From the NCBI GenBank assembly GCA_033675265.1, contig JAUJYZ010001307.1, positions 310,001 through 374,000 of the forward strand: DNA of 64,000 bases, in the 5' to 3' direction. The notes below the pieces were generated by a model. The model saw only the letters and a list, made by a program, of their open reading frames with translations, searched no databases and was not told the origin of the DNA. Source of the DNA: Actinostola sp. cb2023 (lineage: Eukaryota > Cnidaria > Anthozoa > Actiniaria > Actinostolidae). How positions within the stretch are numbered: the stretch's first letter is position 1; each line of letters opens with the position of its first letter. Shown piece after piece: positions 1 through 11,842 of this stretch. The position numbers and the translations under genes were made by a program.

Positions 1-328
1 CAGCAGCCCTGCTTTCGCTGTTTCACATTCCGTATGCGCATAGAGGGAAAAGGAAAGACGTTGTTCTATTAAAATTCATTAAAGATTGAAACAGCAACAT
101 TGTCATCAACAACAGCTGTATCATCACCAAAATGAACAAGAAAAGCCACGCCTTTCGCCACGCCTGTCCAATCCATCATAAACATCAATTCATGCAATTC
201 AATTCAATCCAAAGTCCGTGTTCCGTGTTCCGTGTTCCGTGTTCCGTGTTCCGTGTTCCGTGTTCCGTGTTCCGTGTTCCGTGGTCCGTGGTCCGTGGTC
301 CGTAGTCCGGGCTCCCATCATTTCCCCC
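1..328. repeat. Upstream flank with 7-bp tandem repeat
   Basis: No gene is visible here. Positions about 216-300 are a tandem array of the heptamer GTTCCGT (about ten copies), drifting into GGTCCGT copies at the right end. The short open frames across it are translations of the repeat. The array stops just before the transposon that begins at 329. Confidence 0.8.
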
Positions 329-1105
329 CATTCTCGTACCCAGAGCCCGCTCGTCATTTGGTTTGTCGCTGGCTCTGGGAAACCCTGTTTTTAGCAAATT
401 TCATTTTTGACGAAATCCAAGTCGTCTGATCGTATTTGATTCATACTAAAGACCGCTGAGAGCGGGTACTTGCAAGGCGAACTACTGGCTACGTAGTGTT
501 CACGACGGTTGAATTTTCAAACAATGGTAGTACGTTATCTTCGGCGTGTAGCCGCTATTAAAATCCCTTCGACGTTCATCACCGGTTCTTCTTGATCTGA
601 ATTCGTAAAGGGGACGATAAATACACAAATTATAAAAGTAATCTTAACATGTACAGACACAATCGATCTACTCGCTTTGTTAGTTTCTCAAAAAAATATT
701 TTTTATATACTCAAAGAGAAACGATCGATTGTGTCTGTAGACCGTTACTTTAGGTTTTTATAATTTATTATATTAGATCTGTATTTATCGTCCAGTCTTT
801 TATGTCTACACAGTCACTCTCATTTCCATAGCTTTATAATTCGGTGATGAACGTCGAATTGTATTGAAAAAACAACCTACACGTCAATCCTTTGTTCAAC
901 CTGTGTAGTTTGAATCTTTTGAATCATTCAAACCAATCAAATACGATCAGTCATTGTAGACTCTTCCACAGTAATGAAATTCGCGGTCTTTCAGTATGAG
1001 CATGCGCAGCGACGACTTGGTGACGTCGGGCTCTGGGTACGAGCAACAGGGTTTCCCAGAGCCAGCGACAAACCAAATGACGAGCGGGCTCTGGGTACGA
1101 GAATG
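329..1105. mobile_element. Mutator-like non-autonomous TIR element, copy 1
   Basis: A 777-bp element with long terminal inverted repeats that start CATTCTCGTACCCAGAGCCC and end with the reverse complement (about 50 bp of near-identical arm, 329-385 against 1050-1105). It is flanked by a 10-bp direct repeat catttccccc (319-328 and 1106-1115). A 9-10 bp target duplication with long TIRs is typical of Mutator-like (MULE) elements. No transposase frame is present. A second copy lies at 9873-10607. Its right end is only about 60 bp from the CDC23 start codon, so it occupies that gene's promoter or 5' leader. Confidence 0.75.
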
Positions 1106-1175
1106 CATTTCCCCCCAATTTTTACTCATTACCAATCTCCTGCCGTCCAAGAATCGCGCCATTTTCAAAACCAAA

Positions 1176-4100
1176 ATGGCGACCATGTTGAACGTTTCGA
1201 TTGCAGAAGTGAAAAGAGATCTTCTTTACGCCGTGAAAGAATGTTCTGACAGAGGACTAGTTCATTCTGCGAAATGGTAAGGTCATGATATTTCTCTTGT
1301 ATAGAACTGAAAAAAGTAATTTAAGCTACCTTCCGATTGTCAGAATGTTCAGCACATTTCGAATTTTATTTATTTTGGCATTTTCAAACGTAAGCTTATA
1401 AGATATTGTATGATAGACACTTTTAAATTGTATATATTTTGTTTACACCTGTATATTAAATTAACCCAAAACCTCAAACACAACTTTGTTGCACAGCTAT
1501 TAAAATATTAAAAATCTCTGATTCACCATTGGTATGACCGGGGTTGGTAACGTTTAATACCTGACATATAGGAGCGCCTGACATATAGGGGCACTAGGGA
1601 GGAGAGGGGTGGTCCAGATCCAACATTACCCCTCCACTCCTTAGCGCCCCTATATGTCAGGCGCCCCTATATGTCAGGTGCCCCTATATGTCAGGCGCCC
1701 CTATATGTCAGGCGCTCCTATTTGTCAGGCGCCACTATATTACAGGCGCCCCTATATGTCAGGCGCCCCTATATGTCACGCGCCCCTATATGTCAGGCGT
1801 CCCTATATATCAGGTAACGTTACCAATATAGCTGATTGGCATTGACATGTGAGCTCATTTCTAGGTCGGCAGAGCTTGCCTGTTCTTTAAGTATGCCCAC
1901 TACAGCAGAGCTTGTTCCACAAGTTGATTTCCACGAGACACAGTTTATCAAAGAGTTTGATGTCTTCTGCTTGGGGAAATCACTGTTTGACTGCAAGGAG
2001 TTTGAAAGAGCAGCTTTCTTTTTAGAAGATTGCAAAAGCAATAAGGGTTTCTTTCTTCATATGTATGCAAGGTTCTTGGTAGGTAATACAGAAAGACACT
2101 CAGACACACAGACAGATAGACCAGGCTAAGCTTATCTGTCTAGTATATTTACATGTAGATGTAGTCTGGTCAAACAGACTGACAGACTGTCAAATACACA
2201 GGTCAGACCTGACAGTTACATGTAGGAAGACAGACCAGACCAGACCAGACCAGACTAGACAAAACAGACAGACAAGAAGGCAGATAGAAAAAAAAAGTTG
2301 ATAGACAGACAGAAGGACAAATACATGTAGGCTGACTAAGGGAATGAATGAATAAATGGATGGATGGATGGATGGATGGATTGGGTTTGCAATTGGGTTT
2401 AATTAGATTTGAAGAGAGGGAGTGGATAAATCACTGAATGATGAACTGTCTGCCTGAATGACTAACAGACAGACAAAATGGATGAATGAAAGAATAAATG
2501 AATGACCTTTATTTATACATGTAGTGACACAAATGAATACAAAGTGTTTTCCATGGAAGCCATGTTAGACAGACAGAAAGAAAGACAGACGGACAGATAG
2601 ACAGACAAACTGAAGGAAGAACACAATATATTCCATACACATATTGGATAGAGAGACGGACGGACAGACTGACGTACACATGTAATACAAATCAATGACT
2701 CAGTTTTTGGTTTTCATTGACAGGCTGGTGAAAAACACAAAAATGATGACTTTGTGGATATTTTAGGTGATGCACATTAACTGTATAAATCTCAATAGTT
2801 TTATCTGGCTGTTTTACTTCTTTTAATGGTTCTTTATTTCTTTGAAATCAGAATAATTTATTATATGTATTTCAGGTCCACAAGAAATCATTGAAAATAA
2901 AGCACTTACTTCAATAAGAGAGAAGTTCTGTGAAAAACATAAGAATTTGGATGGATTTTGCTTGTATTTGTAAGAACTATTTCTGAATAATTTCTTGGAA
3001 ATGCATTTTTTTCTTACTTTCCCCCATTTTCACCTAATTCACTCAATTTCATTTGTTGTAGATATGGAATAGTTTTAAAGAAGTTAAACCTCAAGAAAGA
3101 AGCATTCTCAGTTTTACTTGAAGCTGTTTCTAAAGAGCCTTTACACTGGGGAAGCTGGCTGGAACTGGCTTCCTTAATTACTGATAAAGACATGGTAATA
3201 TAAACTAGTATTGTACAGCAATATTGACCATAAATGTTTCAATAATTTATTTTGATCGTCATTTTTTAGTTCATCTTCAGCATTATCATCATCAACAACA
3301 ATATTGTTGTCATCATTATTACCATAACATCATCACCACCTTTATTGTAAATAAATTATCATCTCTATCACCTGGCACCAATATTACTATCACTTTCATC
3401 CTCAACACCACTACTGATCACTGGTGATCATCATCATGGTCATCAATGACTGTCATCATCATTTAACAAAATATTATTTGTGAGGGTAGATTTCTGTGCA
3501 AGTTGCAAGTCATCTTATGACAAAGTGTATTTAAATAAAAGTAAAGAGACCTTATTTAATGTCAGCAACTCATAATACTAGTAATCATGAATATACTAAT
3601 AAATTTGAGGCCGACAGTGCGCACTTTACTCCCCCCTCTCCATCAGTGCTCTGTTTTATGGGTACCGGTATTTAAAGCTCAACCAAGCTACACGGACGAG
3701 AAAGAAGTCGAAACAAGTGTGCGAGGTCACCGAGGATTGAACTACTGACCTCTCACATAGCAAGCAGCACACATACCTACTAGGCCACACTTGCTGCTTG
3801 AAAGACATGGTTCATATTGTTCTAATAAGAATATTTATTTCCAGTTGCACAGCTTAACGCTGCCTTCACACTGGATGCAAGAGTTCTTCTTGGCGCATGT
3901 TGCCATAGAGATACAGATTAATGAAGAAGGTTTACTGCGATATAATGACTTGGCGACAGCAGGTTTTAGCAAGAGTAACTATGTACTTCTGCAGACAGCT
4001 CTTGCAAACTATCACACAAGAGGTACTAAGTTAATTAATAATGACTTATGAAAGAGAAAATTTGTGCCTTGGCGGGACTCGAACCGACAGCTTCAGGATG

Positions 4101-7100
4101 CTAGTCCGATCTGTTACAACTACACCACAAGGTATGATCATGCTGGAAACGCAGCCATAATGAAGTATATGTGATAACTACCCATATGGTCCCAGGCCAT
4201 GGGTTCTAGCCACGCCAAGGCACAAATTTTATCTTTCAAATTCTTTAATTAGAACTTGTCTGGTTTAATGAAGTCGGCAACAGAAGAAGAACTGTACGTC
4301 TTTCCAAGAATAAGTCACTATTATTATCATCATTTCAAGTCTTAAAAGTTTATTTAATTCCATAACCTTTGATTCTCTTTTGTCTCTTGTAGAATTTGAT
4401 AAAGCAGTTGATCTTTTTAATGAACTACAAAAGAAGGATCCTTATTCCTTGGACCAAATGGATACTTACTCTAATATACTATATGTGAAGGTATAACATA
4501 TATGGACCGAAATAATATGTTCATACAGTCAAATATTCCAAATTGTGACACTAAGGGTGCGTTCGATTGACCCTATTCCAGAATAGGAATACACGGAATA
4601 AACACTTTGATACTTTTACTTCAGCACATTTAAAATTCCAAACTGTTCCTTGTAACTTTATTATGATACAACAAGGAATTGCTTCATTTTACAGTGGACA
4701 GTAGCTGCGTGATAGCGATTCAGGGAAGTTATTCCATGCATTCCTATTCTGGAATAAGGTCAATCGAACGCACCCTAAAATATGTAAGGCTAGCAATATC
4801 AAAGTAAAGTTGTATTGTGAATTCTGGAAATTGGTTTACAACTTACATGTATGTCTGTGTCAACACAAATTCAAATACATACATTCACAAAGCTCACTAC
4901 AAGTATGCTGCATGCATATATTGCAGTCAAACAAGAGAGAGACTCTGGTCCTCTGTGTGTGCTTACTAGAGATGCTGTAAACATGATAAAGTCATGTCGA
5001 GATAGTATTTTTAATGTAAGGTGTCTGCAAGATTATAGAACTGGTTGCCTGGCTACTTTATATACCTAAGTACTTCCTCGAAATGTTTTTCAGGAAATGA
5101 AGCCAGAACTGAGCTATCTCGCACATCATACCTGTCAGATAGACAAGTACAGGGAGGAAACATGTTGTGTTGTAGGTAGGAATGTGATGATTAATATATT
5201 TCCTACCTTAAGGCCCAGACACAGTGCAACTTTTCTTGCAATGTTGCATCTTGTGACACCCAAAGAAAACTTGTTCCGCACAACGTTGCCAGAAAAGTTG
5301 CACTGTGTGTCTGGGCCTTTACAAGAATCTCAATTGAGTTGTAACTCTTCTTTCAGAGATTTATGATAAAGTACTTAGGGATTGTTCTGCAGTTTAACTT
5401 GATATCATAATTGTTCCAATGTTCTAGGCAACTATTACAGTTTACGTGGCCAACATGAAAAGGCAGTTGTGTATTTCCAGAGAGCTTTAAAACTCAATCC
5501 ACAATATACATTTGCATGGACATTGATGGGTCATGAGTACATGGAGTTAAAGAATCCGTCTGCAGCCATTGAGTCATATAGAAAAGCAATAGGTACGACA
5601 TCTTTGGATGAATAGCAGTTTGACACAAGGGGGAGGGGGGTGGGGGCACAAGGGGGGGAGGGGGTGGGGGCAAAAGGGGGAGGGGTCGGGATTCCAATAG
5701 GACATCCCAAGTCTACAATCAACTTTGAGGTGATACATGTGGGTTGGTGGCATGTTGATTGAAAGGAACAGATATGCTCATCCATTTTTGGGGGTTTGAC
5801 AGATAGATGCCTGTTCACCTTCATCATTATCATCATTAATTGATTGACTGAACTCATGCTAATCATTGCTGTGTTACTGTAGAGGTAAATTCAAGGGACT
5901 ACAGGGCATGGTATGGACTTGGTCATACTTATGAGATACTTAAGATGCCTTATTACTGTCTATACTATTACAGACAAGCACAAAAACTCAGGTGATTGCA
6001 TGTACTTACTCTTAAGAGTCGTTTTCATATGAATGGGTAACCTACGGCACTGAGTTACCGTCACAGTACGGAATCAAAGACATTGTGTTCAACCAATCAC
6101 AGCGTGCAAAATCACAGCACGGTACCATCACCATATGGCACAAACCATTCAGTAACTATTTCCTACTCATACGAAAACAACTCTATTACAGATTGTCAAT
6201 AAGCATGCATTGGTGACCAGTGATCTTGCCAGCTTCACATTAGTTCACTTTTTTCATCTTCTGTTTTTCTATTCAGGCCAAATGATTCTAGAATGCTTGT
6301 TGCTTTGGGTGACTGTTATGAAAAATTAGACAAATTACAAGAAGCCAAAAAGGTAATACACTTTTCTGAACTGTTTACTAGTAACTTAATGTACAGATAT
6401 AGGATTGTACACAATATTGTTGCAGCATGTGTCCAATCCTGAAATTATTGTGGCCAAAGTTCTAGAAGTACAACACAATCGTACTGTTGTTGCAGATGCT
6501 GAAATTGTGCATGTTGCCAGCAATGTTGTGCACAATGTTGCACAGAGGTGTGTATCTGCATGTACATCACTACATGTACTCTGACATCAACAAACCGATC
6601 ATTATTCTTACTGCACCACATCGCATAAGGCCGAAACACTCAACAAACCATTAGTTGGTCAAAACTACCAGCATTGAATTTATTATTGTAGATATTGACA
6701 TATTCTTATTGTTTTATATAAGAGCTTCTTTAGAGGAATATCTGTTGGAGACATGGAAGGAATAGCAGTCATTAAACTGGCAAGACTTCATGAGCATCTT
6801 GAGGAGGAAGATGATGCTGCTAAATATTACTTACGATACATTGAACAAGCTGAAGCTATAGGGGTGGGTCAAGTACTGTCATGTGTAACCCTCTTTAAAT
6901 AAAGTTTATTGTTAGTATTGTTTATTGTATTAAGCAATGTAGACCCATGCTCAAGGATCCAGAGGTTTTTCTCTGGCACTCCGAAGACTTTGGAGTGCCG
7001 GGCAAAATGTTAACTGGCAAGACTTCATGAGCATCTTGAGGAGGAAGATGATGTTGCTTAATTATGATGATGCTTGATCCTCGAGCATGTGTAGACCTTG

Positions 7101-8134
7101 ATTATAGGATAAAGGATTTTATATGCTTTCATTAACATTCTAAAATAAATTCATTGGCCAAATTGTGGCCATAGTTTTTCTTTCTTTCATTTCTTTTTTC
7201 ATCCTTTCTTTTTTTCTCTCTTTCTTTGTTTTTGAAATAATTTTTTTTTTCTCTTTCTTTGTTTTTGAAATAATTTTGATTATTTCTTTTTGTAATAATT
7301 CATTTCTTTGTCCATCTGTTTAAACATTGTTAATAAAATAATCATAATATTAATTGGTTTGTATTTTCCCATTTTTCATTCTTTCAACTTTCTATTTGTA
7401 TTTTTTTCTCATTCTTCCAGGTAATTTCTGTAGAGGATTTATGCATTTCCTACAAATTCATGACAAGATTTTATCTCAAAAGAAAAAAGTTAGAAGATGC
7501 TGAGCTCTATGCACACAAGTGCTGTGAATATAGTGAGGTCAGTCATTTATGTAGCTTTAGGTGATATTCTATGTAAGTTCATAAGGTAACTTTGGGGCAT
7601 GACATTGAGTGACGCAATTTGATACCCTCACATTATATTGGGTCAAATGGATTAACACACTTAATATTAATGTAGTGCCTCCTGTATGCTCTTCCTGGGA
7701 GCAGATGGTGCACCCTCTTGGGCCCCCTCCCTCCATCAGTGCTCCAGCTGATTGGTATTTTCTGAGAGAGAAGTTGAAACAAGAATGTGAGGTCATGAAG
7801 AGTCGAACTGAGCACTTCTTGCTTTGAAGGCTGTGCACTAACCAACTAAACAATCTTTATGCCTCCCACAACCAGTAACTATAACTTTATTTTTGGCTCT
7901 GAAAACATCCAATAAAATTATATTTCCTAGAGCCGCGAGGAAGGTAAGAGTCTTCTAAGAGAGATATCCCTGGCACGAAGCAGAGGAGAAGGAACTGGAG
8001 GGGCTGACGGATCTGATATCTTTCAGCATGAGACATCTTTAGGGCATAACATTCCAACAGCTGCTTCTCAAGATCTGATGTCGCCAGCCGTAAATGCTGT
8101 ATCTCCCATGAATTTAAACTTTAATACGCCATGA
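1176..8134 (+). CDS. CDC23: Anaphase-promoting complex subunit 8 (CDC23), 14 exons
   Basis: TPR scaffold subunit of the APC/C ubiquitin ligase, which targets mitotic cyclins and securin. Exons: 1176-1276, 1865-2078, 2724-2766, 2876-2969, 3062-3194, 3845-4022, 4393-4490, 5094-5175, 5428-5592, 5883-5991, 6277-6352, 6723-6863, 7421-7537, 7931-8134. All junctions are GT-AG and phase-consistent. The product is 584 residues, close to the 597 of human CDC23. Family landmarks are the N-terminal block ending [29 protein letters not shown] in exon 8, TPR segments such as [10 protein letters not shown] and [13 protein letters not shown] in exon 9, and [19 protein letters not shown] in exon 10. The C-terminal tail (exon 14) is low complexity, as in relatives. 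The start lies in the context AAAATGGCGAC. Introns carry several small transposons. Identity is from family recall, with strong colinearity over the whole length. Confidence 0.96.
1564..1815. repeat. 18-bp minisatellite in CDC23 intron 1
   Basis: Tandem copies of a unit close to GCGCCCCTATATGTCAGG, about ten on the right part (1647-1812), with two inverse-orientation or partial copies near 1560-1590. It lies wholly inside intron 1. The 63-codon open frame across it is a translated repeat and is not reported as a gene. Confidence 0.85.
2085..2690. repeat. Degenerate CAGA/ATGG/AATG tetranucleotide tract in CDC23 intron 2
   Basis: Runs of cagacaga, gatgg and aatga with many interruptions fill most of intron 2. 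This is an old degenerate microsatellite with no exon-like open frame. Confidence 0.75.
3605..3800 (-). repeat. tRNA-derived SINE, copy 1 (CDC23 intron 5)
   Basis: Read on the minus strand, the 3800 end has a box A-like segment (TGGCCTAGTAGGT) and a box B-like segment (GTAGTTCAATCC) spaced as in a tRNA gene. The tRNA-unrelated body (about 3607-3730) is shared with 7680-7860: both carry ccatcagtgct followed by gaagt-gaaacaag and gaggtca. Shared body plus tRNA head is the usual SINE structure. Confidence 0.6.
4045..4238 (-). repeat. tRNA-like element bounded by inverted repeats (CDC23 intron 6)
   Basis: Minus-strand positions about 4133-4060 fold roughly like a tRNA: acceptor CCTTG against CAAGG, a box A-like D arm, a candidate AGC anticodon loop, and box B GGTTCGAGTCC. 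It is bracketed by an inverted pair: AAATTTGTGCCTTGGCG at 4049 and its reverse complement near 4216-4232. The T arm is imperfect, so it is called tRNA-derived and not a functional tRNA gene. Confidence 0.5.
4555..4776. mobile_element. Foldback MITE (CDC23 intron 7)
   Basis: Inverted termini of about 36 bp, beginning AGGGTGCGTTCGATTGACC, enclose about 150 bp of non-coding AT-rich DNA. Arms differ at one or two positions. No coding frame is present, so it is a non-autonomous DNA element. Confidence 0.75.
5210..5319. mobile_element. 110-bp foldback MITE (CDC23 intron 8)
   Basis: Termini AAGGCCCAGACACA and the reverse complement extend inward as a nearly continuous hairpin (about 27 bp of arm each side). 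Non-coding. Confidence 0.75.
6015..6184. mobile_element. MITE family A, copy 1 (CDC23 intron 11)
   Basis: Termini AGAGTCGTTTTCATATGA-like with an inner block of GTGGGAAACCTAC type. It shares termini and inner CAATCA motifs with copies at 20102, 34696 and 36281. It is about 170 bp and non-coding. Confidence 0.7.
7680..7860 (-). repeat. tRNA-derived SINE, copy 2 (CDC23 intron 13)
   Basis: Same body as the element at 3605-3800, with a tRNA-like minus-strand head (TTTAGTTGGTTAGTGCAC followed by CAGTTCGACTCTTC). The open frames crossing it in both strands are not conserved between the two copies. Confidence 0.55.
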
Positions 8135-8342
8135 TATATATATACTGAAGTACTGCCGTCGAATATATCTACAGTTGGATACTGGACATTCAGAGACCAA
8201 CTGTTAATTTTATTATCTGGTTCAGATCAGTGAGGTGTCCATAAAACAGTGCAGTAGGAACCAGAGAGTGGTATCTTGCTGGGAGGGGTACCTAGTGCTA
8301 TCACTTACACAGGAAGTGGCAAATCAGGCAATATTTACTCAC
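8135..8342 (+). other. CDC23 3' flank
   Basis: Follows the TGA at 8132-8134. It holds no further exon-like sequence and should contain the 3' UTR. No canonical AATAAA could be assigned with confidence before the transposon block starts at 8343. Confidence 0.5.
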
Positions 8343-8350
8343 CTTCTACC

Positions 8351-8508
8351 ACAGGGAGACCAAGCAATTTTTTGTGTGTAAAATTTAAATTAAAGAAAAA
8401 CCACCAGGAAGGTTAAGTTAGCAGACAACAAAGGTGTAACAAAGAAAATGGTACTTTATTTTTCATTTTTAAATTTCACACTAAAAATTTGCTTGGGCTC
8501 CCTCAGTG
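8351..8508. mobile_element. hAT-like MITE 1 in target cttctacc
   Basis: Left end ACAGGGAGACCAAGC and right end GCTTGGGCTCCCTCAGTG are imperfect inverted repeats continuing about 45 bp inward. It is flanked by the identical 8-bp word cttctacc at 8343-8350 and 8509-8516. Eight-bp duplications point to the hAT superfamily. The right end carries a small change relative to relatives (CCCTCAGTG in place of CCCTGTG). Confidence 0.7.
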
Positions 8509-8516
8509 CTTCTACC

Positions 8517-8796
8517 ACAGGCCCCCCTAATTCATCAATAATTTCACCAAAATGCTAATAATTTTAAAGAATATAAGTAATTATTTTGTTGTTTGTTTTT
8601 CTTTATCACGCACGCGCTCGGTGTAGCATTGTTTGGGCTTCCTGTCACAAAAAAAAGAGTCAAGCGATTCTACAAACTCTGCAGTGATCATTCGTTTTTG
8701 AACACGCCAACACGCTCAAGCAAAGATTTGAACAACACACAAGTACCAAAAACAATATTTTTGTGAAATTATTGATGAATATTAGGGGGGCCTGTG
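8517..8796. mobile_element. hAT-like MITE 2 in the same target cttctacc
   Basis: Left end ACAGGCCCCCCTAAT and right end ATTAGGGGGGCCTGTG are inverted repeats of about 32 bp. It is flanked by cttctacc at 8509-8516 and 8797-8804, so it is inserted in the word that also flanks MITE 1. Length 280 bp, non-coding. Confidence 0.7.
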
Positions 8797-9246
8797 CTTC
8801 TACCTTCATTGTTGTTCAATAACATGTATTATGGAAATTATATTACAGGCAATAGTTTTTTTTATTGTACATACAATTAATTCTTGGATAATAATCATTG
8901 CTGACCTAATAAAACCGCATTGATCCATAGTTCGCTGCGACGGTCTACCTTTGCTTTTGGGGAGCCGTGTGAAAGACTGGCGAGAGTGAAATTTGTTTAT
9001 TTGGTCAGTGGAAAACCCCGGAGAAGAATCGACTGGTTACGAGATGATTTTCCGAGGTCATTCGGTATTTGAAAAAAATCATATCTCCATGGATTAACTA
9101 CAAAAACAAAGCGTTCCAAACTTCGAGTTATTCGATTTTTTAGAGAACATGTCGTGACCACAGGGAGCCCAAGCATAAATTCAGTAAAAAAATAAAATTG
9201 GAAATAAAGTTTTTTTTCCCCTATACACCTTTGTTGTCTGTTAACT

Positions 9247-9799
9247 AAAGGGGGACTCTGATGAAAATCTTTCGAAATTTAATTTAGCTGAAACTTCTTT
9301 GAATAATTCTTCAAGGGTCTAATAATCACTAGTTAAAATCTTTTTTCGATATTCCAGAGGGAAGTACTATATTTTTATGAATCTTTAGAGGAGTCAGTGA
9401 CGTCATCTACTCAACCCAACATTCAGCTCCATACATTTCTTTGTAGTTTTGTGATCGAAATATCTCAATGTTTTGTTCAGATAACAGCTCTGCATTGAAC
9501 AAAACTGGTCAGACAATCAATCCTAAGCACAAACAATGTAAGAAAACTCCTTCACTCAAACGTTTAGCTACATAGAAATAAAATAATTCAAGAAACTAAA
9601 CACAAAGAAATGTATGGAGCGAAGCCGTGTTGATTGTTTGGGTTGAGTAGATGACCTCACTAACACTTCTAAAGATTCATAAAAATGTAATACTTCCCAT
9701 AGGAATTTTGAGAAAACACATTAACTAGTAATTGTATGGCTCTTTGAGACTATTTCAGTGAAGTTTCAGCTAAAAATGAAAAGGGTGGACACTCCACTT
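9247..9799. mobile_element. Nested foldback element
   Basis: Long inverted arms meet around 9520: the block at about 9340-9445 (with ATCTACTCAACCCAA) is the reverse complement of about 9600-9710 (with TTGGGTTGAGTAGAT), and outer parts share AGCTGAAACTT. Left end GGGGGACTCTGATG, right end CACTCC. Exact ends are uncertain. It lies inside the 9159-11384 element. Confidence 0.6.
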
Positions 9800-9872
9800 C
9801 GATTATCGATTCAAAATGCCCAATCAGCTCGGGAAAATACGATTTTTTTGCTGTAAATACTCAACGTATCGG

Positions 9873-10607
9873 CATTCTCGTACCCAGAGCCCGCTCGTCA
9901 TTTGGTTTGTCGCTGGCTCTGGGATGGGAATCCCTGAAATTTTAGCGAATTTCATTGGCTGATGAAATCAACAATGACTGATCGTATTTGATTGGTTCAT
10001 GAGATCAACAAAGATTCAAACTTGCAAGGCGAACGAAAGGAATGACAGCGACGGTTGTATTTTCATACAATGGTATTCCGTTATTGAATTATAAAGCTAT
10101 GGAAATGAGAGTGACTGTGTAGACATAAATTGATCTGAATTCGTAAAGGGAGATCTAACAATACATAAATTATAAAAGTAAAGTAACGGCTACAGACACA
10201 ATCGATCGTACTCGCTTTGAGTATTCAAAGGAATATTTTTATAATTCAAGAGAAACAATAACAAAGCGGAAGACAGGAAGGTTCACATGCAAGATTATAT
10301 TAGAACATGTATTTATCGTCCAGCCTTTACCGCAACAGAGCCAGAGAAGAACCGGTGATGAACGTCGAAGGGATTTTAAACGGCTACACGAAGATAAATG
10401 CACAAACTTGTGTACTTGTTACATTGTTTGAATATTCAAACCAACGTGAACACTACGTCGCCAGTAGACTCTTCCACAGTACCCGCTCTCAGCGGTCTTT
10501 AGTATGAGCATGCGCTCTGACGACTTGGTCGTCAAAATTTGACGAAACACGGGTTTCCCAGAGCCAGCGACAAACCAAATGACGAGCGGGCTCTGGGTAC
10601 GAGAATG
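9873..10607. mobile_element. Mutator-like TIR element, copy 2
   Basis: Same termini as the element at 329-1105 (CATTCTCGTACCCAGAGCCC). It is flanked by a perfect 9-bp repeat acgtatcgg (9864-9872 and 10608-10616). Length 735 bp. It shares internal blocks with copy 1, including the region around AACCGGTGATGAACGTCGAA. It is inserted in the left arm of the 9159-11384 element, so it is younger than that element. Confidence 0.8.
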
Positions 10608-11842
10608 ACGTATCGGCTGCAATATCGTCGTGTACGGATTTAACCAACTACGTCATTTTCGTAGGACGGTTGGGCTGTCTCCGTACTATTAACATATAGT
10701 CAACGTTACTCTCATTTGAAAAGTATATACCATAATCAGTATATACCTATTCATCTTTCTCGAACCCATGGAAGAGTGAATTTCAAATTAGTTGGGAAAT
10801 AAATCGCCAGCGAATTCGAAACTACTTTCAAAAATAATGCTTACCCACAGGTAGCCCAAGCTGATTATCGAATCCGTGCAAAATTTGACCGTTGGCACGG
10901 CCGTCCCTGGAACCGAGAACAATAAAAGACACTACGGGGAGGCCGAGCGTAGCTGTTGACCTGACAAACCGATTCCTGCTCGGCTGTCAACATCGTATAA
11001 AAAGGCAAGGAAAAGTAAAGGATTTTGAGTATTACATTTTAGAACATTTGTAGATTGCTGAAGACTGCAATTTTGACGAGAGTGGGAAGGTCGGGGAATC
11101 GGTTTGTCAGGTCAACAGCTACTTCTCGGTTCCAGGGACGGCCGTGCCAACGGTCAAATTTTGCACGGATTCGCCTCGGTAAGCATTATTTTTGAAAGTA
11201 GTTTCGAATTCGCTGGCGATTTATTTCCCAACTAATTTGAAATTCACTCTTCCATGGGTTCGAGAAAGAAGAATTGGTATCTGATTATACGCTGTGAACG
11301 TTTGCAGCCGATACGTTGAGCATTTAAGGTGTATAGGGGAAAAAATACTTTATTTTTACTGAATTTATGCTTGGGCTCCCTGTGGTCGTGACCAACGGCC
11401 ACGGGTATCGCAGAAGACCTCGGAACATACACAGCACGTGGCCCTTTACGAAAAGAAAACCAATTCAGAAGAGCAAACATACACAACAACACAAACGTAT
11501 CTTTAGAGTTTCGTGTAGGCGAAAAGTGCTCCAAAGGATGTGTTTCTCAGAAGTTTTTAGCAAGCTTTCGCCTTGACTCCGACGGTAACAAATAACGGAC
11601 ATCCGTCTTGATGTCAAATCATGAGCACCACGCGGGTAAACTCACGTGTCAATCAAAACATTATCCGCTGCTTGCTATTGGTCAGTTTTACTAGATTAAC
11701 CGGTCAAACCTGTTTTTGAAGAGGAACGAATTTCGCGCTGTCAAGATTCGAAGCTTTGCTGTTAGTTCGCTTTGGGTGGGTTCATATCCGCGTCGTTTTC
11801 CTGTACAATTTTGCTTCTATTTCACCGCTAGCTTCCTTTAAA

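Larger units (their letters stand above)
9159..11384. mobile_element. 2.2-kb hAT-like composite foldback element
   Basis: Termini CACAGGGAGCCCAAGC and the reverse complement continue for about 30 bp, flanked by a perfect 8-bp repeat gtcgtgac (9151-9158 and 11385-11392). Inside are a second large inverted pair (about 10748-10985 against 11090-11272), a nested foldback (9247-9799) and a Mutator-like insertion (9873-10607). No transposase-like frame is visible, so the element is non-autonomous. It fills most of the CDC23 to AT-hook gene interval. Confidence 0.75.

Noticed and set aside
216..300. Possible CRISPR-like or regularly spaced array
   Set aside because: It is a simple 7-bp tandem repeat without spacers, and the window is eukaryotic.
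1654..1845. MSGAPICQ repeat peptide
   Set aside because: 18-bp (multiple of three) minisatellite in CDC23 intron 1, so the frame stays open without selection.
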